The notes under the pieces are model-generated. The model did no database searches and had not been told where the DNA came from. It worked only from the letters and a program-made list of their open reading frames with translations. From Megaleporinus macrocephalus (lineage: Eukaryota > Chordata > Actinopteri > Characiformes > Anostomidae): 64,000 nucleotides of DNA. Location of the stretch: positions 10,849,089 through 10,913,088 of the forward strand of contig CM038725.1 of NCBI GenBank assembly GCA_021613375.1, read 5' to 3'. How positions within the stretch are numbered: position 1 is the stretch's first letter; each line of letters begins with the position of its first letter. The position numbers and the translations under genes are program-made. Shown piece by piece: positions 23,480-33,480 of the stretch.

Positions 23480-24120
23480 ACTTCACTCACTGACCATTTT
23501 ATCAGCAATGGTCACCAACTCTGCTCCTGGAGATTTACAGTCCTGAAGAGGTACCCTAAATCAGCCACACCTGATCCGTCCAATTACAATTATTGATTGG
23601 CTAAATGAGGTTATAAATGGTTTGTCGTTTGTCAGACTTTCTTTACAAACAGACACCATGTTGCATGTTAAGAGCACTGCCATTCATATTTCAGCCAGTG
23701 ACTTGTCTCCTCATTTATAATGTCTGTCTTTCCCCAACATAGAAATGCAATTGTAGTGACTGAGGAAACGCAATTAGAAACTGTACTCCATCTGTTGTTG
23801 CACAGGGTATCAACCTCCCTCTTGTTAGGTAATAAACCACATGACCGCTGATGCCCAGGTTATTTTTGCAGTCCTGAGAGTGTTCCCTCAACCACAAATA
23901 TCCAGACATAAGCAGCTCTGTGGCCAGAAACTGAACACTGATGAATGGCTAGGACAGTGATCATCAATCCTTGTCCTGGATCACTATTTAAAAAGTTATC
24001 CAGTGGTACCCCAAGAACAGGACTGAGAACTGTCTGGGCTGGCTAACCCACAGTACAGTCCCTGTACACCAGGAAGGTGACCCTATACAGGAGGGGCTCC
24101 TAATAAACTGACCATTATGT
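23480..24120. mobile_element. Non-autonomous DNA element with ACTGACCATTTTAT ends
   Basis: Left end CACTCACTGACCATTTTAT and right end TCCTAATAAACTGACCATTA are inverted versions of the familiar fish ACTGACCACTTTATTAGG terminus. The interior contains CACCAACTCTGCTCCTGGAG and, inverted near 23990, ATCAATCCTTGTCCTGGATC, both typical of fish repeats. The unit is probably composite or palindromic. Confidence 0.6.
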
Positions 24121-24239
24121 GTATGTGCTGTTTAAATCCCCAGACATGCTGCCACAGCCTGGCACTTCATTAAAGTATTTTAAAATGTTTTAAACTTTGT
24201 GGCAAGATCGATTGATGGCTGAGCACCAACTCATTTTCT

Positions 24240-24470
24240 TTTTCTTCTTATTTCCTCTGTAGCTGGGTGTATGAAAAGCTGGAAGTTGGTGCCACTGTCC
24301 AGAGGCCTGTATTAAAAGCTGTCCAGACTTGGTTCAGAGAAGCCCTCTGCGGCTTAATTAGAACATAAGCAAGACTAGGCAGCACCATTGTCAGTGATGG
24401 GTGGGATGCATACAGAGGGCAGTTGGCAGGACTGGGATACGGTCTTCATTCTGTTTATAACAAACAAAAT
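24240..24470 (+). promoter_or_regulatory. Candidate conserved island 2 with exon-like edge
   Basis: A pyrimidine tract and AG (TTTCTTCTTATTTCCTCTGTAG, ending 24262) precede a GC-richer, non-repetitive block. One frame, starting at 24264, stays open for 34 codons to a TAA at 24366 and begins WVYEKLEVGATVQRP. There is no good donor, so if it is an exon it would be terminal, yet no close poly(A) signal is visible. The GGCTTAATTAGAA stretch suits a homeodomain-bound enhancer. I rate a non-coding element more likely than an exon. Confidence 0.35.
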
Positions 24471-24742
24471 GTTGTTGTTCAAACACATTAACACATACGT
24501 AACACAGCGTGTGCCTGGTAGTTATATAAAGTGAAGTATGAGGGCACATCTGTTACCAGTTTTCAGTTCAAAATATTGGTTAAGGGATTCTATTTTGACA
24601 CTTGATGGATTGATTCGTAATAGCATTAAGTTAAGATTAAATAATATTTACTAAAAGCACAATTGATTCCAGTCTAAACTTTGACATTCTAACCCCTCGG
24701 TACTGTTGTAAATTTTTTATATACCAGCATCTGGTAAAAGCT

Positions 24743-25298
24743 TGTGTTACAGATGGGTACACTGAATACTGCAGGGCTCGCGGGAAGGTCATGGCTTTGT
24801 GACCCCCGTCATTTGGGGTTTTATGGCAGGCAACTCCAGGCCCGAGAACAAGACCTTGCAACGTTATCTTAAGACTTTCTATTCGAGAACAAGACCCTGC
24901 AACGTTATCTTAAGACTTTCTATTCGAGAACAAGACCCTGCAACTTTATCTTAAGACTTTCTATTCGAGAACAAGACCCTGCAACTTTATCTTAAGACTT
25001 TCTATTCGAGAACAAGACCCTGCAACTTTATCTTAAGACTTTCTATTCGAGAACAAGACCCTGCAACGTTATCTTAAGAACTTCTATTCAAGAACAAGAC
25101 CCAAACCCAGGAGATAACGACTTGGCCAGGTGTACAAGGGTCAGAAGGAGCAGGAAGGCGAGCCTATAAAAGAATGCAGTGGAGTGAGACCAGGGCTTAG
25201 AAGCTCAGAGAACGTTGGTATTGCAGTTCTAAGAATAAAAGCTTTTTTCTGAACTGGTCTTCCTCTTCATTTTGATGGCAACAGCAAAGTTACAACAG
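24743..25298 (+). mobile_element. Solo LTR, family 2, copy 2, with internal minisatellite
   Basis: Aligned with 12650-12948 by ACAGATGG, CCCAGGAGATAACGACTTGG, CCTATAAAAG (TATA box), GCAGTGG, CTAAGAATAAAAGC (poly(A) signal) and the terminal TACAACA. Upstream of the TATA box, 24844-25103 is a tandem array of a 41-bp unit that copy 1 lacks. That position is U3 of an LTR, where enhancers lie. No coding interior accompanies it. The start is approximate. Confidence 0.7.
24844..25103 (+). repeat. 41-bp minisatellite, about 6.3 copies
   Basis: Units start at 24844, 24885, 24926, 24967, 25008, 25049 and 25090 with GAGAACAAGACCCTGCAAC and end ACTTTCTATTC. They are nearly identical: CAACGTT in the first two and the sixth, CAACTTT in the third to fifth. 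That pattern fits recent expansion or gene conversion. Confidence 0.97.
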
Positions 25299-26379
25299 TA
25301 TGCTTGACTGATGTCAACAAAGTACTTAGAGGTCAAGCAGAGCAGCAGTGCCTTCTGTCTTATCCCACGACACACCGAAATACCTCTTTATAAAAATGAC
25401 TAATATACAACAAATATAGCACAGAACTGTTAATGCAGTATTTTTATCTAGTTAGACTTTACAACAGCGGCTTCAGTTTCATGGGCGTTTGAGCCACCTT
25501 TAGTAGTGTTGATGTAAGGTAGGTCAAGAAACACTACCTAATTACTTTCTTAACAGGAGATCTCTGGACAGCTAGCTTAAAGTTTTATTCCTCTCAAAAC
25601 ATTATAATAATGCTTGTCAAGCATGTTTGTTTTATGTCTCATGGTAATGTTAAGGGGAATTATTGTTTGTTAGACATGTTAATGCTACATGAAAATACAG
25701 ATGACATGCAAACCCATAGGCAGCTGACTAAACAATAGTTGTAGCTGGCCCGTCAACCCTCCTGCATTGGCCGGAAGATTCCCACAATTCAGTCTTGATC
25801 TCCCACCAAACTTGTATTTTCTCCCACAATCCCATCCCATTCATTGCATTAGGATCACTGCTGGACCCACAAATCTAAATATACAGCGAGCAGATTGCTG
25901 ACTGGCTGTTAGTAGGGGGTTTGTATAGCTGGTTGTCAGGGAGAGACTCCGCCCACTGTATGTCACAGAGATGAAGGTTGTCATTCTCACATGCAGCATT
26001 TGAAACAAGACTCCTGTTGTTGTTGGGTGTTTCTTGCCTGCCTGGAAACCAAAGGTTTCGTAGCATTACGTGACGCTACCTAGTTCAGCAACTTTCCTGA
26101 AAAAGTCCTGGTTTAAGCCCACGTTAATTGGTTTTCCTCAGAGTAACCATGAGGTGAAGATTCCACAAGGGTAAGAACAAGGTTGCAGATGAAAGACGAC
26201 CTAACGTACCAAAGCCAGATCCAAAGGAATATAGTGTTCGCCCACACTAGCCAAGTTATCATAAAAGTATGTTTATTTTAGCTTGCACAGTCTATTGTAA
26301 TGCTGCCCATGGCTACAGTGACTGCAGGACACTAAAATACAACTAATGCCTACAAAAAGGTTTCCAGTAAGTGCTGAAT
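25299..26379. other. No gene recognised
   Basis: Mixed composition. A 63-codon open frame on the minus strand near 25875-26066 lacks support. Confidence 0.4.
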
Positions 26380-26712
26380 AACATGGAACCAGTCAGTGGG
26401 GGTCCATTCTCAGCACAGCAGTGGTACTGACATGCTGTTTTGTATGACACTTTCATGAGTGTATCAGGAACAGCAACACCAATGTTGGGATTTTGAACTC
26501 CATGTAATTTGTTGGTAGATCTTATTGGTGTAGAGTGAAAGGCTATAGTTATCAGTCTAGATATCCATCACACAACAACTGATGATTTGCTGGACTGTTT
26601 AAAACCCAGCAATGCTCAAATATCAGGGCTGTGGCGGTCCTGTGGTGGTCCCTTAACATCGATGAAAGGCATAAAGTGGGCCAACAGATTTTGTAACAGA
26701 TGAGCTACCATC
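26380..26712. mobile_element. Palindromic element, family P, diverged copy
   Basis: Carries CCATTCTCAGCACAGCAGTG, CTGGACTGTTTAAAACCCAG, GGTGGTCCCTTAACATCGAT and the family P centre-like CAGATGAGCTACCATC. It is heavily diverged and rearranged. Its right edge supplies the candidate start codon of the gene model at 26700. Confidence 0.6.
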
Positions 26713-27355
26713 AGTTATTGTACGGTAAGTTTTCTCTGATAAATTAAGATATTAAATCCCAGTAAAATCATGCATTCTGTTTGGTTTACAGCAGGTTTGT
26801 TATTCCCAACAGCTTTACTATCAGCAAAGCATAACATCCTGCAGAGGCTCCAGCTCACTTCAATGAAAAACAAGGTGAAAGGGCTGGAATGTATGGTGAG
26901 AACACTTGGCAAGCACAAAGAGTTCCACCAAAGCCATAGTCTCATGAAGTCTCAGTGCTCTAAAACCAAGTAAGAACATGTTTTTCATTTTCATGAACCA
27001 TAATTGTGCCACTCTACTTTTATTTTGAGCAAAGCAATATTTTGCCATTCGGGAATTTTCCTGTTTATTAGAACTCTGTGGACCGAAACAGCCAAAAAAA
27101 AGTTGGCCAAAGCAAAGCAGTTCCTCTTTAGATCAGGCATGATAAGAACTTTAGTCATCAACCTCAAAAGGGTGAGAATTAAGTTTTAAGACTTTAAAAC
27201 AGAACCAAATTTTCAGTCGACTTGTAAATTAATTGCAGCTGCTCTGAAAAGCATTTTAAAGGCTTGGAAAACTCATGACCCATGGGAGGACCGGGCAGTT
27301 AAACTGCTGTCCCACTCCAAGCTGTGAAATCCCACAAATTTACGTGCACAATAAA
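26700..27355 (+). CDS. Candidate four-exon orphan gene, about 103 residues
   Basis: Proposed coding exons are 26700-26724 (ATG, MSYHQLLY), 26792-26969, 27072-27171 and 27239-27247 (ending TGA). Donors are GTAAGT, GTAAGA and GTGAGA; acceptors are TTTACAG, TTTATTAG and AATTGCAG; introns are 67, 102 and 67 nt. The exon lengths (25, 178, 100, 9) keep one frame across all three junctions. AATAAA at 27350-27355 lies about 100 nt after the stop. The product would be short and basic, with SAKHNILQRLQLTSMKNKVK in exon 2 and ETAKKKLAKAKQFLFRSG in exon 3; helix or coiled coil is possible. I recognise no family. The ATG lies in sequence that looks like a family P repeat, so a young gene or pure chance are both possible; the two 67-nt introns are near the lower limit. 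Confidence 0.35.
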
Positions 27356-27597
27356 AAAAGAGGCAGATTTAGAGGCAAGAGAAAGATTTACTCAGACTGG
27401 CATAATCCTCTGTTCAAATAGTCCCTCATGCTCAAAGGGAGAGCACACGGTCTCTGCTTAGATAATATTTAGAATATTTTTGTTCAGATAAATGAATATC
27501 AAGCAGTTTATCAGCCTTAGATAACAGCCTTACTGTGATTAAACAGGGGAGCAAATGGTTTAAACCCCAGCAACATCACATCATCCTAAAGACATGA
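27356..27597. other. No gene recognised
   Basis: AT-rich stretch between the candidate gene and a family R element. Confidence 0.4.
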
Positions 27598-27835
27598 TAG
27601 ATATTGTCGCTGTCCAATGAAAAAGGAGAGGACAAAAATGTATTCACTTTCAACGCAAGTCAATGGAACCAGATTTTTTTTTGCTGGCTGTTTTTGAGCT
27701 GGCTGTTGGTCCATTTATCATGAAATGTTTAGAAAGTAATAATGGCAGCTGTTGTGTTCAAATGGCGTAGAAAAATAAAAATCAATAAAAATGGAGAGGT
27801 TTTTCTCTGGACAGGGATGATATGATATTAAGTTG
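27598..27835 (+). mobile_element. Family R element with both ends
   Basis: Left end AGATATTGTCGCTGTCCAAT; right end CTGGACAGGGATGATATGA. Interior blocks are CTTTCAACGCAAGTCAATGG, TTGGTCCATTTATCATGAAA and CAGCTGTTGTGTTCAAATGG. Confidence 0.75.
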
Positions 27836-28972
27836 TGGGTGAAAATTATAATGAACAAAGTGTAGCAGCAGTGAAATTTAAAAAGAAAAGTCAAAGCAAA
27901 TAACTCTTAAAGACTTGATGTTAAACATACTATAAACAGTAAATTCAATTAAAAATACAAAGCCATATTTTTTTTATGATTTTTATGAAGATCTTCAAAA
28001 ATACATCATTCATACAGAACATAATAGCAAGTTAAAATAATTAATAAACCATAATTGTTTATGTGAATAATTGCCTCATTTATTAGCTGTGACTATTGAC
28101 TGAATTAAAAAATAAGGAAAAATAACACTTAATATCTACATTAGTAGCTTATTAGTGCAGCTTTATTAAAGTAATGACTATACAATTATTTCCAATAATC
28201 AAAAATGGTATAGAAATATAACATGCAATGCTTGCTTTTCATAATGGGATGTTATTATACGTGATTATTAAACTACTTTGGTGGATAATTCAGAATTTGG
28301 TTCAATATCCAAAATATTTTCTCTCCTCTACAGTATATTACTGTATACAAATGACAAGCTTGTCCAGTTCCATACCAGTCTGTGAATAATCTGAAACAAA
28401 CCTCATTAATTTTCAGCACTTATGACATTTACATCCGTTCTGCTTCTTCCAAGGTTTAACAGTAAGCGTACCATTAAGATGCTAAAAGGGTTGTTTGCAT
28501 TCCCTAAAAAAAAATGTAAAAAAAAATACAAATAAAACAATGTTGATGCAAGTATAAAACAAAAGTTATTCAGGAGTAATAAGGTTGTAACAGTGGGTTG
28601 TTTTCATTTTCATTTTAGCAAAGAACTGTAGAGTGTAGTGGACACACGCTCGTGTGCAAGCAAGGGGTTTGTTGACTCCTGATTAGAATTTGAACACCGG
28701 ATTTTACGGGTGCCTGCTCGGTGTCAGGGGACGTTTGTCTTGCCAATAAAAAAGGATCTTCTATCTTGTGGTGTTTATTGACTTAATCCCTTTTCCTGTT
28801 CATGCTGCAATAATAGTGGACTTGCAGTTGTAAGTCACTTTACTATGTGGTGTATGAGGTTCTCTTTAAAAAAAAAGTTATGAATCACATATGAATGTTG
28901 CTTTGCATGTTAAATTTCTATATGATGTATTAAACATTCTTTAAAATGCTATGAGTTATGTATGCATGTTGC
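27836..28972. other. No gene recognised; unassigned block at 28620-28790
   Basis: Very AT-rich. At 28620-28790 composition rises and CCAATAAAAAAGG follows a GC-richer run, a pattern like the end of an LTR or a transcript, but I see no terminal repeats or open frame. Confidence 0.35.
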
Positions 28973-29010
28973 CATTTTCTATCTACCTATCTATATATAT
29001 GTCTATATAC

Positions 29011-29041
<31 letters not shown>
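28973..29041. repeat. Compound (ATCT)/(AT)/(TATG) microsatellite
   Basis: Short ATCT units grade into an AT run and TATG units. Confidence 0.9.
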
Positions 29042-29042
<1 letters not shown>

Positions 29043-29639
29043 GCCAAAGATACCATACATACACACACACAATAACATATGTATATATGTGTGTGTGCAC
29101 ATACATAAGTTTTTTTGTTCATTCATTATGAAAATACTGACTCAGACGCTGTGTGTACCTCCAACAACTTCATATAGCATGGTGGGTAGCTGTGAGCTTC
29201 CTTTTCACTAAAGGGAAACGCTGAGACCAGGGTTGGTAGTAACGGCATGACATAATCAAGCTATTATAATTGATGTTGGCTGCTGTTTTCTAAAAGCGCT
29301 AAGCTACTCTTATTGTTATTTTATCAAGGTGATGGGTATTTAGAACACTCGTTCCTGTGATACTATCACAGTAATACATTGCCTCTCATGGCTACATATA
29401 CTTTATACATATGGGTCATCCTCTTAAACCTAACCACACAACCTTCTATGGTATACAAATCAAGCTTGAATACAGTTTATGTCACCTTGCAAACACTTTG
29501 TTCGTTTTAGTGCCATCAGTCAACTTTCCTTCTTCCTTCATAAATTTATACATGTTATCAGGAAAAAAAAACATTTCTTCAAAATGCATCCATCCAAAAA
29601 TAAATATAATAAATAAATAAATAAGCTACTAGGATGAAT
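29042..29639. other. No gene recognised
   Basis: AT-rich with a short ACACAC run; no supported feature. Confidence 0.4.
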
Positions 29640-29950
29640 GCAATCTACTTGCAGAAAAGAGTTTCAGAAATACCCATTAGCTCAGCCTGGCTGTACTTTA
29701 AGCAGCCTTCAAGTGCAGAATTACGGTCCTCTGAAAGGCAGAAATGAGCGCAGTAAACATGTCTTTCCCTGCCTGTTTGTTAAGGCTTTGCTAGCAACCT
29801 GTACCTCTGTGGTATTTCGGACGTCAGCCGAGGGTTTTTTTGTGGAATTTAAGAGCTTCTTAGGAGCAATTGAAGAAAACAGACATGGAATGGAGTTCAT
29901 GGAGGGGGCTATGGCATTTTCAATGCAAATTCTCTCTCTCTCTCATTAGG
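29640..29950 (+). promoter_or_regulatory. Candidate conserved island 3
   Basis: Non-repetitive, GC-richer block with an open frame of 103 codons (29638-29949) whose translation I do not recognise. Within it, 29694-29739 matches 19515-19560 at 37 of 46 positions without gaps. The open frame could be chance at this GC content. There is an AG at 29653-29654 and GTACG after the end of the frame, but neither is a strong splice site. Confidence 0.4.
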
Positions 29951-30004
29951 TACGCCTCCTTGTATCTACACTCATTGTCTATTGTATCAGCTTTACTTAA
30001 CATA

Positions 30005-30640
30005 TAGGAACACTTTGTAATTGTACACTTACAGACTGTAATCCATCTGATTCTCTGTATACTCTGTTGCCCTGTTTAACAGTAAGGACCCCCACAGAGC
30101 AGGTACTATTTGGATGGTGGATCATTCTTGGCACTGCAAGGACACTGACATTGATGGTAGTGTGTTGATGTTGTGCTGGTGTGAGTTGAGATAAGGCAGA
30201 TATAGCAGAACTTCTGGAGGTTTTAAACACTTCTGTGTCACTGCTGGAATGAGAACAGGACAGTCCACCAATCAAAACTATCCAGACAACGCTCACGTCT
30301 TATGGGCCCTGATTTATGACTAGAGGAGCCCAAACTGTGCAGCAACAGATGAGCCATCATGGCTGACTTAACATCTACAGGGTGGACCAGCAAGGTAGGT
30401 GTGTCTAATAGAGTAAGGGGACACAGTGTGTGATGTGCTGGCACAGATAGCACAGTGCTGTTGAAGGTTTTAAACACTAAACACACCATCACCACCACCA
30501 CGTCAGTGTCACTGCAATGCTGAGAATGATGCACCACCCAAATAATACCCTGTAGGGGTCATCACTGAGGAACAGGGTGAAAGAGGAATAACACTGAATC
30601 AAATGGACTACGGTCTGTTGATGTAGAACTACAAAAGTAG
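30005..30640. mobile_element. Palindromic element, family P, near full-length copy
   Basis: Left end TAGGAACACTTTGTAATTGT and right end GTAGAACTACAAAAGTAG are inverted. The inner halves GGATCATTCTTGGCACTGCA (30119) and TGCAATGCTGAGAATGATGC (30513) are inverted too. The 99-codon frames on the minus strand are repeat by-products. Confidence 0.85.
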
Positions 30641-30649
30641 AGCAGCTGC

Positions 30650-30800
30650 TGTTTAAATTGCTTTAAAAATCATTATTGGACCAATAGCAATGCTCCAAAA
30701 TCACTTGGATAAAAATCAGGTTCTATATACTTACAATTAAATTATAGATCATCGCATCTTTGCAGTAGAGGACAAAAACCATCTTTACTTTCAAGTTCAG
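30650..30800. mobile_element. Family R, inverted pair of partial copies
   Basis: A minus-oriented piece (GGACCAATAGCAATGCTCCA at 30679) is followed by a plus-oriented piece (GAGGACAAAAACCATCTTTA at 30768). Confidence 0.6.
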
Positions 30801-30819
30801 GTCTGATATGTTGGCCAAG

Positions 30820-30950
30820 GGTGTAGTATGGACAGCTCAATTTATTACCTGAGGTTACAAATACTTGTCTCAAAGTTATCAGTGCTTATATTATGGCCAC
30901 CACATTATACCACCTACAGAGATATCAACATTATAAAAAGAAACTGGCTT
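30820..30950 (+). repeat. Direct repeat D, copy 1
   Basis: About 130 bp recurring at 32703-32830 in the same orientation. Shared text includes GTAGTATGGA, AAAGTTATCAGTGCTTAT and TTATACCACCTACAGA. Source element unknown. Confidence 0.8.
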
Positions 30951-31234
30951 AAGACAGAATGTTAGTAAGTTGCGGGTGTGGTATGTCACACCATATAGTC
31001 GTTCGGTTACTTCAGATTCTGCTCTAACTCATTGACAGGCCGTTTACAATAAATGTTAATGGAAATTGCGCTATAATGAATAATTTAACTAATTAATAGT
31101 ATAACTAAAATATTAAAAAGCACATTTCAAACCATTTATAAACACCATGTAAGCGTCGTCTCATTCTAAAGTGGTACCACAAGTTCCTCTATTGCACTAT
31201 TCCTAATTCAGTTCAAATTAAAAAAAGACTAAAT

Positions 31235-31478
31235 AAAATAACATAGTGTCTCTAAAATTGCAACTTTACAGTAGAGACCAAAAACATACTTTACTTTCAA
31301 TGCAAGTCAATGGAATCAGAATATTTTCCAAGCTATTTTGGAGCACTTCTATTGGTCTATCCATCATGGAATTTTTACACAATGTAAATGACCATAGACA
31401 TGCTCAAATGAAGCAGAAAACCCAAAATCGACAAAAATGGAGACATGTTTTTCATTGGACAGCGAAGATATGGTGCTT
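31235..31478 (+). mobile_element. Family R element in the left arm
   Basis: Contains CTTTCAATGCAAGTCAATGG, CCAAGCTATTTTGGAGCACT and the terminus CATTGGACAGCGAAGATATG. Confidence 0.8.
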
Positions 31479-31489
31479 TAGAATGGTGA

Positions 31490-31563
31490 TTGGTTTGGTG
31501 TAGTGGGCAACATCTCAGCCTTTTATTCTTAAGGCTGGGATTCGATCCTCAGCTTAGGCACCA
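31490..31563 (+). other. tRNA-like sequence (SINE head or tRNA relic)
   Basis: A box-A-like TGGTGTAGTGG at 31496-31506 and a box-B-like GGATTCGATCC at 31538-31548 lie 42 nt apart, near the usual tRNA spacing. A T-arm GCTGGG/CTCAGC stem encloses ATTCGATC, and the segment ends with GGCACCA. The anticodon arm is replaced by a 6-bp AGCCTT/AAGGCT stem with an 8-nt loop, and there is no clean acceptor stem. This is a pol III-type head, not a functional tRNA. Confidence 0.6.
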
Positions 31564-31567
31564 TAAC

Positions 31568-31860
31568 ATTACTGTCCAAAGAAAAAAACATGAATCTCAT
31601 AAGGAATGGACCAATAGAAATGCTCCAAAATAGCTTGGAAAAAATTCTGGTTCCATTGACTTGCATTGAAAGTAAAGTATGTTTTTGGTCTCTCCTGTTA
31701 AGTTGCAATTTTGGAGACACTTTTATTTAGTCTTTTGTTAACATGAAATGAATTAGGAATAATGCAATGGAGGAATTTGTGGTACCACTTTAGACTTTGA
31801 CTTATATCAAAAATGAATGTTTTTGTCCTCTCCTGTAAGGTTTTCTTTGGACAGCAACAA
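31568..31860 (-). mobile_element. Family R element in the right arm
   Basis: Left terminus TTACTGTCCAAAGAAAAA; then GGACCAATAGAAATGCTCCA and GACTTGCATTGAAAGTAAAG. A further end-like piece (TTTGGACAGCAACAATATGC) lies at 31845-31865. Confidence 0.75.
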
Positions 31861-31994
31861 TATGCTACACCAGTAAAAAATCCTAAGACTGCCTTTGCAG
31901 TAATTCCCTTTAAATAAAAGCATTTGACAAATGCTGCAAACATACTCCTTTTTTAAAATAAAGAAAAAACTTAGCTTAAGAAATTTTAATATTT

Positions 31995-32500
31995 ATGTCT
32001 TAAGCGAATGGTCCAACAGGAAACTCTCTTATCTCGAAAATCTTCAGGCTGTTCCTGCTCAGCAATCCAAAACAGGCCATTATTTTCAGTTTCAGAGTCG
32101 TGTATAATGGCTTACATCATCAACCTTGCAGTGCGAAAAGAGCTGAGATGGCAAGCAAGAGGGAGCAAGGTTACATCAGAGGCTGCGTGCGGGTTTGTCT
32201 TTGTATGTGTAATAAAATAAATGAAATGAGACAGAAGCAAAACCTTACCTACCGCGGTGATGCTAGAAGGAGATCATTATTGGTAGGATGGCAACTCGAG
32301 TTTCATTAGATCATTCCAGCAGGTCAAGGGTAATACAACGGTGTTCACTTAAGACTTAGAAATGGCATGTTTGAGAGAATTCAAGCAAAGGCTGTGATAA
32401 TACCAGGACCAGGAAACATTCTGAACCAGCGGAGGTGCTCTTTAGATGGCGCACATGCAGTGTCTGAAGACTGACCCAGGGAAATGTCAAGGTAATCAGA
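31995..32500. promoter_or_regulatory. Candidate conserved island 4
   Basis: Non-repetitive block of balanced composition in an AT-rich setting. No splice-flanked frame. Regulatory role is inferred from composition only. Confidence 0.35.
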
Positions 32501-32702
32501 CACACATCACTGTAGTGCATCATAAACACTAATATAGGTCTAATTCAGTTATTCTAGACAATTACATGACTTGGGGTATACAAATAAATCACATACTATC
32601 ACATAGGCAGTGGGCTTGTTTGAAATGAATAGCAAAAATATCTTTATTTGACCAAAACAGCTCAAACCTAGCAACAGTTGCTATAAAATAATGTATAAGT
32701 GG

Positions 32703-32830
32703 GCGTAGTATGGATAGGTCAATTCATTACCTGTGGTTAAAAATAGTTTTAAAAAAGTTATCAGTGCTTATTTCATTGCCAGCACGTTATACCACCTACA
32801 GAAATGTCAAACTCATAAAAAGAAACTCCT
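32703..32830 (+). repeat. Direct repeat D, copy 2
   Basis: Second copy of 30820-30950, ending CATAAAAAGAAACTCC before a T run at 32853. Confidence 0.8.
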
Positions 32831-32869
32831 TATGATTTCAAATTGAATTGTGTTTTTTTTTTTTTTTTA

Positions 32870-33480
32870 TCTCCACATTACAGCTATAACATTTTGTTCC
32901 CATTTCCCAAACTCAGAAATCGAGGTTAAGTCAACCTGGCTTGATGCACCCCACGTCAGCTGACAGCAGAGACCTCTTTCTGCAGTCAATAAAAGAGCAA
33001 ATTGAAAATGAATGCAAATTTCACACCTGAGAGCGTTTACAATTGTATCTGGGATGTGGCAGATGTCTGTTTCTGAGGAGGAGAACACCAACAGTCGGCG
33101 GAAATCACAAACCCAGCATGTGTCCCCTTAGCAGCTGTACACACGCCAGTGGTTTTAAGTGAAAGCGTTTCGTCTCAAATGGGTTCTAACGTGCGGAAGG
33201 TAATATAGTGCTGCACGGGGCCGATCCTGAAAAAGAAAAAGGGGCACGTAACCAGGCTGAGGTTCACCTCCACGAGCTGGAATTAGGTTCTCTTGGCTGA
33301 GTGTGGACAATGCTTTAGCACCAGGGCTAATCAGGGAGTTCACGGGAGGTCAGAAGGCAGAGAAAGGTGATTTTATCAACCAGCTGCAGATCATCCAGTG
33401 CCAAATTTGAACAGGCTAATCTCTTCCCACTTTACGAGACTCATTAGCTGATTGTTTACAAAGCAGCAAAGCAGGGCAGT
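32870..33480. promoter_or_regulatory. Candidate conserved island 5
   Basis: About 600 bp without repeats. It includes ACGTCAGCTGACAGCAGAG (TALE-type CTGACAG), GATTGTTTACAAAGCAGC (forkhead TGTTTAC overlapping SOX-type ACAAAG) and several TAATC motifs. The minus-strand frames of 62-74 codons are unsupported. I infer an enhancer cluster. Confidence 0.45.

Larger units (their letters stand above)
31163..31795. repeat. Inverted duplication with roughly 200-bp arms
   Basis: The arms are about 31163-31365 and 31600-31795. The left arm starts CTAAAGTGGTACCACAAG and the right arm ends CTTGTGGTACCACTTTAG-like text in reverse complement. Each arm holds a family R copy and also about 70 bp outside it, so two chance insertions do not explain the symmetry. 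The spacer holds a tRNA-like sequence. A transcript would fold into a long hairpin. Confidence 0.8.

Noticed and set aside
29638..29949. A 103-codon plus-strand frame considered as an exon
   Set aside because: Acceptor and donor contexts are weak and the shared 46-bp module argues for a non-coding element; kept only as a candidate island.
31490..31563. A functional tRNA gene
   Set aside because: Box A and box B are present, but there is no proper acceptor stem or seven-base anticodon loop.
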